Made by a program: the position numbers and the translations under genes. Under the pieces are notes generated by a model. That model searched no databases. It was given only the letters and a program-made list of their open reading frames with translations, and was not told the DNA's origin. From AC-32 sp035518635 (lineage in GTDB: Bacteria; Actinomycetota; Thermoleophilia; Gaiellales; Gaiellaceae), in NCBI GenBank assembly GCA_035518635.1, contig DATIXI010000041.1:28293-92292 (forward strand): a stretch of DNA of 64,000 nt, written 5' to 3'. Below are positions 1 through 7,949 of the stretch, one piece after another. Each line of letters starts with the position of its first letter. The stretch's first letter is position 1.

Positions 1-1950
1 GAGACCACGGTGCGCGTCGCACCACGCCCGGACCGCAAGCCCGTACCCCTCGAGCGCCTGCTGGCCGGCCTGGCTCGCGATCTCGCGCGCTGCCTCCGCG
101 TTGCGGTGGCCTCGCTCGAAGTCGCCGAGCAGGCAGTCCGCCTGCGCCAGGAGAACGTAGACGTAGGCCAGCGAGCCCTCGTCCCCCGCCTCGCGGGCCC
201 GTTCGAGCAGCGTCTCGTAGCCGGAGCGCACGCCGCTCGCGTCCTCCCACCACATGCGCGCCACCGCGGTCGTCCACTCGGGCTGGGAGATGATCCGCTC
301 ACTGCCGACCGCCGGCTGGAGCGCAAGCGCCGCGTCTGCGGTCTCGACGGCCTCCGGTCGGCCGAGCGTCGCCTCGGCCAGCAGCTGCGAGCTGAGCGCC
401 TGCGCGAGCAGCGCGTCGTCCCCGAGTTCTCGCGCGAGGGCCGCGGCCTCCTGCGCGTGGTCGACGGCCTCGCCCAGGCGCCGCCGCCGCCGGAAGAGCT
501 GGGCCGCGGCGCCTTCGAGCGCCCTCACGCGCACCCCGGTGTCGTCGCCGGCCTCCTCGACGGCCTGGAGGAAGAGATCCGTGGCCGCGGCCAGGTCGTC
601 CGCGTACGAGCGGACCCGCGCGAGGCTCGTCAGGACGTCCGCCCGCTCGGGGCCGGGCTCGAGCTGTGTGGCCGCCTCCTCGAGGAGCACGACCGCCCGC
701 CTGGTGTCGCCCGACTCGAAGTGGTAGTAGCCGGCACAGGCGATTCGGCGCAGGCGGCTCGTCTCGAGCTCGGGCGGTGTCAGCTCGGCCGCCTCGCGGC
801 TCAGCTGCGCAGCCGTCGCAGGGGCGCCACGGGTTCGCGCCCGGGTGGCCGCGTCGTCCAGCGCGCCCGCGACCTCCTCGTCGGGGCCGGTCGCGGCCGC
901 CGCGAGGTGGCGGGCGCGCTCGACGGGATCGCGCACGGCTCGTGCCAGCCGGCGATGGACCTCCCGCCGCTCGGCCGGATCCGCGGACCCGTACGCGCCC
1001 GAGGCGAGCAGCGGGTGGAGGAAGCGCACGCTGCCGTGGTCGAGTTCGACGAAGCCTCCGGCCTCGGCCGCTGCGAGCGAGCCGGAGCCCGCGACCTGCT
1101 CGACGAGGTCGGCCGTGGGCTTCGATGCGGCCGCGGCGACGAGCAGCGCGTGCTGCGCGTCCGCCGGAAGCTCCTGGAGGCGGTCGTGCACGAGCGCGTC
1201 CAGCGTCGGCGGCAGCATCCCGGCCTCGAGCACTTCCGGCGCCCGCGCCAGCTCCAGTGCGAAGAACGGGTTGCCGCCCGAGAGCTCGTGGACGCGGTAC
1301 AGCAGCGGCCGGGCCGGGACCGAGCCGAGCCGCTCCTGGAGCACTGCGTTCAGGGCCAGGAACTCGAGAGGCCCGACCTGCACTCGGAGCAGCCGCTCCG
1401 CTGGGAGCGCCTCCTCAAGCGCCTCGCCCCTCGCCGGCCTGCGCGCGGCGAGCAACGCAACCTGCTCGTCGTCCAGCCGCCGGAACGCGAACTGCAGGGC
1501 GGCGGACGACGAGTCGTCGAGCCACTGGACGTCGTCGATCGCGACCAGCACCGGGGCATCGGCGGCCAGCGCGCGCAGCGCGTTCAGCAGTCCGGCAGAG
1601 ACCGCGCGTCGGTCGGTACGCCCGCCGCCGGTGTCGAGCAGCAGCGCCGCCTCCAGCGCCAGGCGTTGCGGAGGCGCAAGCCTGTCGGCGACCTCACCGA
1701 GCGCCGGGCCGAGCAGGTCGGCGAGGGTCGAGAACGCAAGGCCCGCCTCGCTCTGCGCCGGTGCGGCCCGCAGCACACGGAAGCCGCTCGCCTCGGCGGC
1801 CTCGGCCGTCGCCTGCCAGACCGTCGTCTTCCCGATCCCGGGGTCGCCCTCCACGACCACCCCCCTGAACGCGCGCACCCCGAAGAGGAACTCGTCGATG
1901 GCGGCAAGCTCGTCTTCCCTCCCGATCGCGTGGGCGGCGATGGTGGCCAT
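1..1950 (-). CDS. AAA+ ATPase, LuxR/MalT-type regulator (3' end cut off)
   Basis: The minus-strand frame runs unbroken from an ATG at 1950 to the window edge (650 codons, no stop), so the C-terminus is missing. A P-loop ATPase domain opens the protein, with Walker A GDPGIGKT at residues 35-42 and a Walker B-like VLVAIDDVQWLDD near 133-145. The rest is Ala/Leu/Glu-rich and looks helical, as in the TPR-like sensor part of MalT. This is the layout of large ATP-binding LuxR (LAL) regulators, which end in a LuxR helix-turn-helix. That HTH would lie outside the window, so the regulator assignment is inference. An AGGG motif precedes the ATG, and the gene follows marP by 31 nt on the same strand. 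Confidence 0.82.
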   Translation of the reverse strand, partial: MATIAAHAIGREDELAAIDEFLFGVRAFRGVVVEGDPGIGKTTVWQATAEAAEASGFRVLRAAPAQSEAGLAFSTLADLLGPALGEVADRLAPPQRLALEAALLLDTGGGRTDRRAVSAGLLNALRALAADAPVLVAIDDVQWLDDSSSAALQFAFRRLDDEQVALLAARRPARGEALEEALPAERLLRVQVGPLEFLALNAVLQERLGSVPARPLLYRVHELSGGNPFFALELARAPEVLEAGMLPPTLDALVHDRLQELPADAQHALLVAAAASKPTADLVEQVAGSGSLAAAEAGGFVELDHGSVRFLHPLLASGAYGSADPAERREVHRRLARAVRDPVERARHLAAAATGPDEEVAGALDDAATRARTRGAPATAAQLSREAAELTPPELETSRLRRIACAGYYHFESGDTRRAVVLLEEAATQLEPGPERADVLTSLARVRSYADDLAAATDLFLQAVEEAGDDTGVRVRALEGAAAQLFRRRRRLGEAVDHAQEAAALARELGDDALLAQALSSQLLAEATLGRPEAVETADAALALQPAVGSERIISQPEWTTAVARMWWEDASGVRSGYETLLERAREAGDEGSLAYVYVLLAQADCLLGDFERGHRNAEAAREIASQAGQQALEGYGLAVRAWCDAHRGL

Positions 1951-1981
1951 CAGCCCTCGTACGGAATGGTACGACGGCCTC

Positions 1982-3112
1982 CTAGCGGGCGCAGGGGCCG
2001 GTAGAGACCGGGCCGCGCACGGAGGCGAGAGCCTGCCGGACGACCGACGCCGGGATCCCGTAGCCGCCGGAGGCGCCGACCTGCGCGGCGAAGACGGTCG
2101 ACTGCACGGCACCCGCCCCGTCCACGGCGGGGCCGCCCGAGTTCCCGTGCCGGACGTTCCCGCTCAGGCTCGTGACCACGCGCGTGACCGGGCCACGGCC
2201 GTATGCGTCCTCGCTCACCACGTTGACCGTCGTCCCGATGCGGCCCGGGACCGCGTCGAACGGCCCGTCCTCCGGGAAGCCGACGATCGCGACGGGCGCG
2301 TTTCGCGCCGGATCTAGGAAGCGCAGCGGACGCGCCGTGAGCCCCGGAACGTGCAGGATCGCGAGGTCGTCGCGCGCGTCGAAGGCGACCGCCTGCGCCT
2401 GCAGCGTCCGGCCCGAGAGCGGCGTCACCGTCGTGTCGTCCTCGCCCGCGACGACGTGGGCCGCGGTCACGACCAGGCCGGGCCTGACCACCCAGCCGCT
2501 CCCTTCGACGCCGAGCCCGCACGCGGTCCCGAGCACGCGCACGACGCTCGGCGCCGCGCGGCGCACCCCGGGCTGCCGCAGCACGCGCGGGTCGGGCGGC
2601 TGCGTGGGCGCGGGCGGGCCCGTGAGGCTCTCGAACGGGTCGATCCGGCCGAGCGCGTTCAGGATCGTCCGCGGCGGCACGATCTCGTTCAGGCGCTGGA
2701 GCACGGCGGAGCGCTGGACCGAGCGCCGGAGCTGCGCCTGGCCCGGGAGCTGGAGCGCCATCGCCCCGAGCACCCACACCGCCACGAGACCGACGAGCGC
2801 ACCGGCGAGAACGCCGAACGCCGAGTCGACCGCGCGCAGGTTCCGCCGCTCGCGGCTCCTGACCGCTGCTCCGAGCGAGCTGCCGACGACCTCGAAGAGG
2901 ACCGCCAGTGTGATCGCGCCCGCGACCGCGAACACCGGCGCGTACGGAGAGCTCGAGCCCTCCGAGAGCAGGACCGGCGCGAGCCGTCCACCGATGATCG
3001 CGCCGACGACGAGACCGGCGAGCGAGAGCCCGCTCCAGACGAGGCCCTGAGCGGCGCCGCCCAGCGCGGCGCACACGACGAACGCAACTGCGACCCAGTC
3101 GACAACGGTCAT
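1982..3112 (-). CDS. marP: MarP-like membrane serine protease (CvpA domain + trypsin-like domain)
   Basis: 376 aa. Residues 1-120 hold four hydrophobic segments of CvpA/colicin-V-production type. Residues 185-370 form a chymotrypsin-like protease with the full triad visible: His219 in TAAHV, Asp249 in RDDLAILHV and Ser325 in GNSGGP. Cys199 and Cys374 could form the disulfide known in mycobacterial MarP (Rv3671c), a periplasmic protease for acid and oxidative stress survival. Length and domain order match that family. The ATG lies 7 nt beyond a TAGCCT -10-like box, with no Shine-Dalgarno, so a leaderless mRNA is likely. It is divergent from the NTF2-like gene. Confidence 0.9.
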   Translation of the reverse strand: MTVVDWVAVAFVVCAALGGAAQGLVWSGLSLAGLVVGAIIGGRLAPVLLSEGSSSPYAPVFAVAGAITLAVLFEVVGSSLGAAVRSRERRNLRAVDSAFGVLAGALVGLVAVWVLGAMALQLPGQAQLRRSVQRSAVLQRLNEIVPPRTILNALGRIDPFESLTGPPAPTQPPDPRVLRQPGVRRAAPSVVRVLGTACGLGVEGSGWVVRPGLVVTAAHVVAGEDDTTVTPLSGRTLQAQAVAFDARDDLAILHVPGLTARPLRFLDPARNAPVAIVGFPEDGPFDAVPGRIGTTVNVVSEDAYGRGPVTRVVTSLSGNVRHGNSGGPAVDGAGAVQSTVFAAQVGASGGYGIPASVVRQALASVRGPVSTGPCAR

Positions 3113-3118
3113 TGGAAC

Positions 3119-3125
3119 TAGGCTA
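3119..3125. promoter_or_regulatory. Symmetric -10 element shared by two divergent genes
   Basis: The heptamer TAGGCTA reads TAGGCT on the plus strand (3119-3124) and TAGCCT on the minus strand (3125-3120). Each fits TAnnnT and lies exactly 7 nt before a start codon: GTG at 3132 (+) and ATG at 3112 (-). The two start codons are only 19 bp apart and neither gene has a Shine-Dalgarno. This suggests one bidirectional promoter making two leaderless transcripts. Confidence 0.55.
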
Positions 3126-3131
3126 CGGGTC

Positions 3132-3563
3132 GTGGACGGCCCTGAGCTTCAGCAGTTCATCGACCGCTACAACGCGGCCTGGAACGACCACGACGTCGAG
3201 GCGATCGTCTCGATGCACACCGAGGACTCCGTCTTCGAGAACCACGTCACCGGAGACGTCAACGTTGGCCGTGAGCAGATCGGCAACGCGATCTCCGGCA
3301 TCTTCTCCGTGTTCCCCGATCTGCGCTTCGAGGGGCGCCGCACCTACATCCGGGAGGATCTCGTCGTCCAGGAGTGGACCGCGCGCGGGACGCACGAGGG
3401 GACGATGACCCGCTCCGGGATCGAGGTGCCGCCGACCGGGCGCAAGGTCGAGTACAGGGGCATGGACGTCATCCCGATCCGCGACGGCCTGGTGGCGCGC
3501 AAGGACGTCTACTCGGACTCGGTCACGCTCCTGCGGCAGCTGGGCCTGACCGAAATCGCCTAG
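3132..3563 (+). CDS. NTF2-like / SnoaL-like protein
   Basis: 143 aa starting at GTG. It has the cone-shaped NTF2/SnoaL pattern: N-terminal helix with YNAAWNDHD, HTEDSVFENHV, a central strand pair, then VVQEWTARGTHEG and a terminal RKDVYSDSVTLLRQLG helix. This resembles the ester cyclase/SnoaL-like polyketide cyclase family, whose members are mostly uncharacterised hydrolases, cyclases or binding proteins. No catalytic assignment is possible from the sequence. The start is set by the shared -10 box 7 nt upstream. The stop is 21 nt before tRNA-Asp. Confidence 0.82.
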   Translation: MDGPELQQFIDRYNAAWNDHDVEAIVSMHTEDSVFENHVTGDVNVGREQIGNAISGIFSVFPDLRFEGRRTYIREDLVVQEWTARGTHEGTMTRSGIEVPPTGRKVEYRGMDVIPIRDGLVARKDVYSDSVTLLRQLGLTEIA

Positions 3564-3584
3564 CTACACTGTCGCCCGCGCCAA

Positions 3585-3658
<74 letters not shown>

Positions 3659-3740
3659 TAGTTCCCGACCCCCTACCTCCAACCAGAAGTACGGCAGGCC
3701 CGTATCCCCTTAGCGCGGCAATCCCTCGACTTGACCCGGT

Positions 3741-3843
3741 TGTAAGGACTTCGGTCTCCGTATTTTTCGACGACTCGATCAGCAGCGCCCCCGGATGCCG
3801 CGGGGACGCGCAGGCACGAGCATTCAGGCAGAGGTGACAAAGC
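3741..3843 (+). repeat. Leader/promoter repeat, copy 1
   Basis: This segment aligns almost end to end with 5030-5131: both start TGTAAGGACT, share GTCTCCGTAT about 15 nt later, share a GATGCCG motif, and end in an AGGTGA ribosome-binding site before ATG. A -10-like TATTTT lies at 3761-3766. It is the leader of the first of three related exported proteins. Confidence 0.7.
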
Positions 3844-4971
3844 ATGAAACGCTCTGCGAGATTGGTCTTCCTTGCCACTGTTTCTCTCCCGCTCCTACTC
3901 GGTTTGTCGGCGGGCGCAGGGAGTGGGTCACTGGCGAAGGCCAAGCCGATGAAGCCACATACGCTGGTGATCGATAAGGGGCAGATCCGCTCCTTCGCGC
4001 AGGATGCTCATTCGATCGCCTGGATCGGTCAGGGCTACAAAGTCCATGTGCGCAGTCTCCTGATCGGACGGAGCGCAATCGTGGGTAGCGCCAGACCGAG
4101 CATCGGCGTGGGCGGCCCGGCTCCTGCCCTAGCTCTTGCGGGCACACGCGCCCTCTGGACGCGGTTCGAGGGCGGCAATAACCCGGAAACCTCACTCTGG
4201 ACGTCCTCGCTCGGCGACGTCCCGATTCAGATTGACCTTTTCGTGGGCAGCTCCGGAGATCCTGGTGGCCTCTTCCTCGCCGGGGTTGCCGGCGACGGGC
4301 CGATGCTTCTCTACGGGGCGACGTCCGAGGGCTGCTACCCGCCGCCCTGGCCGCCGGCTCCCTGTCCGACGCTCGAGGCGAGAGGCGGCGTTGTGACAGT
4401 CACTGGGCAGTACGAGCAGCCGCCGATCAGCGGCATTCCTGCGCCGGTCATGATCGCCTTTGCTGCGCACAATCCTCAATCGGGGCAGATCTCGCAAGGG
4501 TTGCTCGCCGTCGCTCCGGCTGCCTCGCCGCTCGTGAGCGACCTGGGCAACGTGCCGAGGGTGGCGGAGAACGGCCCTGTTCAGGTCTACTGGTTCCTCA
4601 ACAAGACCGTCCTGCTCTCTAGCGTGGCTCCGCGGGGGACAGTGATGGCAATCGCGCTCAGCTTCGCGGAGCTCGCGGTGCTCGTCCAGCGAGCGGACGG
4701 GACGAAGGCAATCGAGCGCTACGACCCACACGGGGGAACCCTCATCGGCACGACGTCTGTCCCGAAGGCGACGGCCTCTGAGCTCAGTACCAACAGCGCC
4801 GGGACTGTCTACCGAGTCGGACGCAAGATCTATCTGCTCGCCGGCGGAGCTCCGAAGCTCGTCTGGAAAGCGGCCGGAACGCCGATTGGGCTCTCGATCG
4901 AGAGCAAGCGGATCGCCTGGGCAGTCGACCTCAAAGGACGTGGCCGAGTCGTCGCCTTGACCCTTCGCTAG
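3844..4971 (+). CDS. Exported propeller-like protein, paralog 1
   Basis: 375 aa. Signal peptide about residues 1-30 (MKR, then a hydrophobic run ending LSAGAG). The mature part is built of repeated short beta-strand motifs (SIAWIGQGYKVHV, ALAGTRALWTRF, MAIALSFAELAVLV, KRIAWAVDLKGRGRVVAL), consistent with a secreted beta-propeller or WD40-like fold. No catalytic motif is seen. It shares C-terminal sequence with the protein at 6229-7335 (both end IGLSIE..R.AWAVDLKGRGR.VALTLR) and more loosely with that at 5132-6232. The start has a GGCAGAGGTGA ribosome-binding site. Base composition is less GC-rich than the rest of the window. Function unknown. Confidence 0.8.
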   Translation: MKRSARLVFLATVSLPLLLGLSAGAGSGSLAKAKPMKPHTLVIDKGQIRSFAQDAHSIAWIGQGYKVHVRSLLIGRSAIVGSARPSIGVGGPAPALALAGTRALWTRFEGGNNPETSLWTSSLGDVPIQIDLFVGSSGDPGGLFLAGVAGDGPMLLYGATSEGCYPPPWPPAPCPTLEARGGVVTVTGQYEQPPISGIPAPVMIAFAAHNPQSGQISQGLLAVAPAASPLVSDLGNVPRVAENGPVQVYWFLNKTVLLSSVAPRGTVMAIALSFAELAVLVQRADGTKAIERYDPHGGTLIGTTSVPKATASELSTNSAGTVYRVGRKIYLLAGGAPKLVWKAAGTPIGLSIESKRIAWAVDLKGRGRVVALTLR

Positions 4972-5029
4972 GCGCCGAGCCGAGATCTCTTCAGTTCGAC
5001 TGGGCTCGCTGCTGGGCTGGGCCTAGAAA

Positions 5030-5131
5030 TGTAAGGACTCCCGTCTCCGTATCTTCCGGCGCACTGGATCCGCGACACCCCCGATGCCGCCGTGAAGCGC
5101 AAGCGCGAGCATCTCTGGCGGAGGTGAGAGG
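5030..5131 (+). repeat. Leader/promoter repeat, copy 2
   Basis: Second copy of the 3741-3843 leader: TGTAAGGACT at 5030, then GTCTCCGTAT with a -10-like TATCTT, GATGCCG, and GGAGGTGAG just before the ATG at 5132. The leader is better conserved between the copies than the coding sequences it precedes. Confidence 0.7.
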
Positions 5132-6232
5132 ATGAGGCGGCTCTCAGCTTGGCTAACTCCGTTCGTAGTGCCGCTGCTGTTTGTGCTCGCGGTCTCAGCC
5201 GCCGCGACTCCCACGCCGACGCGGAAGCTCAAGCACGCGAGCGGGCCGATCGTGACGCTGGCGATGGACGGCGCGCGCGTCGTGTACAGCACCCAGGGCA
5301 ATCGCGTCTACGTCTGGAATATCCGCACCGGGGCGACCTCGCGGGTGCGGGACTCTTCGAGTAGCACCTACCCCATCGTTCAGGAGGTCGCGATCGCCGG
5401 GACGCGGGTTGCCTGGATCACGCGTGATGTAGCCGGCAACTCCCAGGACACCAACGAGGATCTCTACACTGCCTCGCTCAACGGGGGAACGAAGCTCCTC
5501 GCACACGCGTTCCGATACTGGGACTTCACCGAGAACCACTATCCCCTCTGGAGAGGTGACTGGATCGGCGGGCTGGTCGGCTCCGGCAGGGTGCTCGTCG
5601 TCAGCAGATGGACGACGACGCCAAACGATGACACGGGTGCCGAGACGATCTCCAATGCCCGCCTGAGCCTGGTCAGCCCCGGAGGCGGACGGCTGCACCT
5701 GCTTCTCGCGGGCGAGCAGTCGATCGTGTCGAGGTCGGCCGACGCCGGTCGCGTGGCCGTTCTCCGGCCAGACGAGAGCGTCGGCATCTACTCGGCAGCC
5801 GGGGTGCTCCTGAGACAGATCGAGCCGAGCTCTGCACAGGAGATTTCGATGGGCGGCGGACACCTGGTCGTGCTGACCAAAACGAAGACGCTCGAGGTCT
5901 ACGACGTGAAGACGGGGGCGCTCACGCACAGCTGGCCGTTCACGATCAAAGGACGTTTGCAGCCGGGGTACTTTCGGGCGTACGGGAGGCTTGCGCTCTT
6001 CTCGGTAGGCCACTCGAGCCGAAATCTGCGCATCGTCGATCTGAGAACCGGGCGTGGCATCGCGCTGCCGAGTATCGTCCGGTCGGCTTGGAGCGACGCC
6101 TCGGTGGGACCGCTCGGAGTCGTCTATGCCGTCAGCAACGGCAAGGCCTACGGCGGGCATATCCCGTCCGGAACGCTGGTGTTCCTCTCTACGAGCCGCG
6201 TGCTTGCAGACATCTCCAGAGGCCACCTGTGA
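5132..6232 (+). CDS. Exported propeller-like protein, paralog 2
   Basis: 366 aa with an N-terminal signal peptide (MRRLSAWLTPF... to VSAAATPTPT, about 28 residues). Repeated strand units such as MDGARVVYSTQGNRVYVWNIRTG, AIAGTRVAWITRD, AGRVAVLRPDES and VVLTKTKTLEVYDVKTG read like WD40/YVTN propeller blades. It was chosen from its GGAGGTGAGAGG ribosome-binding site. Its stop overlaps the start of the third paralog by 4 nt (GTGA), so the two are translationally coupled. It is probably a surface or periplasmic binding protein; ligand unknown. Confidence 0.8.
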   Translation: MRRLSAWLTPFVVPLLFVLAVSAAATPTPTRKLKHASGPIVTLAMDGARVVYSTQGNRVYVWNIRTGATSRVRDSSSSTYPIVQEVAIAGTRVAWITRDVAGNSQDTNEDLYTASLNGGTKLLAHAFRYWDFTENHYPLWRGDWIGGLVGSGRVLVVSRWTTTPNDDTGAETISNARLSLVSPGGGRLHLLLAGEQSIVSRSADAGRVAVLRPDESVGIYSAAGVLLRQIEPSSAQEISMGGGHLVVLTKTKTLEVYDVKTGALTHSWPFTIKGRLQPGYFRAYGRLALFSVGHSSRNLRIVDLRTGRGIALPSIVRSAWSDASVGPLGVVYAVSNGKAYGGHIPSGTLVFLSTSRVLADISRGHL

Positions 6233-7335
6233 GGCGGTTGTCGACGGCAATCCTCCTCAGCGCAGCCACGCTGGCCCTCCTGCTCACCCTGTCTGCCGGT
6301 GCAGGAAGCACTCCCGCGCCGAGAGTCGAGACCGGAAAGCTGCGCGCGCTGCTCAACACCAGCGCCGAGATCGAGGTGTTCGTACAAGACGCGGACTCGC
6401 TCGGCTGGATCGACTCCGAGCACGCGGTTCATGTGGCGCGCCTGTCGAAGCCGAGTCGCACAGTGGTCGGCTGGCTCGAAACAGACGTGATCGGTGGCGG
6501 CCCGGTGGCGCCGCCACAGCTGGCGCTCGGCGGAGTGCGGGCAGTCTGGCCCGGCTATGACGGCGGGGCAAGCCGCGAGACCGTCATCAAGACGGGCGCG
6601 CTCGGCTACCACCCGAAGCGTGGGGAGCGACGAGCAGCGATCGTCACCGTCTTCTCGTACAGCAACGACAGTTTTCAGGGCACTTACCTAGGGGGCCTCG
6701 CGGGAGACGGATCGACGCTCGTGTTCGGACACACCGACGAGGTCTGCCCAGGGGAGCCGTGCGGACTGTTCCAAGTCGCCGGCGGCGGAGTCACGCGCGT
6801 GATCAGCCGAAAGAGATCCGCGCAGATCCCCAACGTCGTCCCGCCCGCCATGCTCGCGGTCTCGCAAGGAAGAATCGCGATCGTGCCGGCGGCATCGCTG
6901 CCGTGGGCCGGAGGCTTACCGTCACTGCCGGCGATCGCCGAGAACGGGCCCGTCCAGGTGTATAACCTCGCGGGCCGTTTGCTCTCGAGCGTGCGTCCCG
7001 TCGGCACCGTCAAAGCCGTCGCGCTCGCCTGGCCACAGATGGCTGTACTCATGGGGCGGCACGACGGCACGCAAGCGATTGAGCGCTACAACGCCGCGAG
7101 CGGCGCACTCGGCGCTACCACAGTCGTTCCTTCGAGCGCCACGGATCTGGCGCTCGGAACGAGCGGGCTGGTCTACCGTGTCGGCAGGGCCATCTACACG
7201 ATTCGCACGGGACATCCGGCGCTTGTCTGGCGTGCAAAGGCGCAACCGATCGGTCTCTCGATCGAGGGAAGGCGTGTGGCCTGGGCTGTAGACCTCAAGG
7301 GCCGAGGGCGCATCGTCGCCTTGACGCTCCGCTGA
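6229..7335 (+). CDS. Exported propeller-like protein, paralog 3
   Basis: 368 aa from GTG 6229, which overlaps the upstream stop by 4 nt and follows an AGAGG motif. An ATG at 6088 is in frame but would lie deep inside the previous gene and delay the signal peptide, so it was rejected. Signal peptide about 1-25 (RRLSTAILLSAATLALLL). The strand-repeat body is closely parallel to the protein at 3844-4971, including the matched C-terminus and a conserved IAENGPVQVY segment. With its two neighbours it forms a tandem family of exported proteins with no enzymatic motif. Confidence 0.8.
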   Translation: MRRLSTAILLSAATLALLLTLSAGAGSTPAPRVETGKLRALLNTSAEIEVFVQDADSLGWIDSEHAVHVARLSKPSRTVVGWLETDVIGGGPVAPPQLALGGVRAVWPGYDGGASRETVIKTGALGYHPKRGERRAAIVTVFSYSNDSFQGTYLGGLAGDGSTLVFGHTDEVCPGEPCGLFQVAGGGVTRVISRKRSAQIPNVVPPAMLAVSQGRIAIVPAASLPWAGGLPSLPAIAENGPVQVYNLAGRLLSSVRPVGTVKAVALAWPQMAVLMGRHDGTQAIERYNAASGALGATTVVPSSATDLALGTSGLVYRVGRAIYTIRTGHPALVWRAKAQPIGLSIEGRRVAWAVDLKGRGRIVALTLR

Positions 7336-7349
7336 CGTCGATGTTCGGC

Positions 7350-7949
7350 TCATGAGGAGGGAGCACCGGAAGGCGCCCCCTCCTCAATCAGCAGTCCCGG
7401 GCAGCGGTTTTTGTACCGCTTCACCGGCGAGCACAGCCGCCCGGACGCCGGATACGAGTCGTGGAAGGACGAGCCGCCACGGTGGTAGTCGAGCCGCACC
7501 GCCTCAAAGCGGTAGCGCCCCGGTGTGGTCAGCTTCATCCCAAGGATGATCTGCACCTGGGCATGAGGTGCGATCTCCAGCCCGCTCACTGCGTGGCCGT
7601 CCTGGGGCATGCGGTAGCCCGGCAGGAAGCCGATGTGCTGCGAGCTAGGGATCGGCAGGCCGTAGGCCCCGAGCAGCTCGATGCCCGCGCCCGGTCGAAC
7701 GAGACTCGCCCGGTCGAGAGTCACGGACTTGCTGCCCTGGTTCTGGACAGTCAGCAGCCCGTACGAGTACGGCGCACCCATCTTGATCGGAACGCCGATG
7801 CTGTTCTTCGCCCCGCCGGGGACGATCAGCGGGCCGTGCCCTCGGGCACTACCGCTCATGGTGGCGACGATCAGCCACACGGCCAAGCCGGATGCGATCA
7901 CCACGACGAGCGTCACCGCGAGGGCCACGCTGATGCCGCGACCTACCAT
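7350..7949 (-). CDS. Membrane-anchored exported protein, unknown
   Basis: 199 aa. One strong N-terminal transmembrane segment (residues 5-30, VALAVTLVVVIASGLAVWLIVA) is followed by an extracytoplasmic beta-rich domain. This contains VQNQGSKSVTLDRASLV and APHAQVQIILGMKLTTPGRY, resembling Ig-like accessory domains. Two cysteines near the C-terminus (LCSPVKRYKNRCPG) could form a disulfide. Its ATG overlaps the stop of the upstream gene by 7 nt, so the pair is an operon. Convergent with paralog 3, 14 nt away. No family recognised. Confidence 0.7.
   Translation of the reverse strand: MVGRGISVALAVTLVVVIASGLAVWLIVATMSGSARGHGPLIVPGGAKNSIGVPIKMGAPYSYGLLTVQNQGSKSVTLDRASLVRPGAGIELLGAYGLPIPSSQHIGFLPGYRMPQDGHAVSGLEIAPHAQVQIILGMKLTTPGRYRFEAVRLDYHRGGSSFHDSYPASGRLCSPVKRYKNRCPGLLIEEGAPSGAPSS

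Noticed and set aside
10..2004. 664-codon plus-strand frame
   Set aside because: Shadow of the minus-strand ATPase gene, which has Walker motifs and proper start; the plus translation is Arg/Gly/Pro low-complexity.
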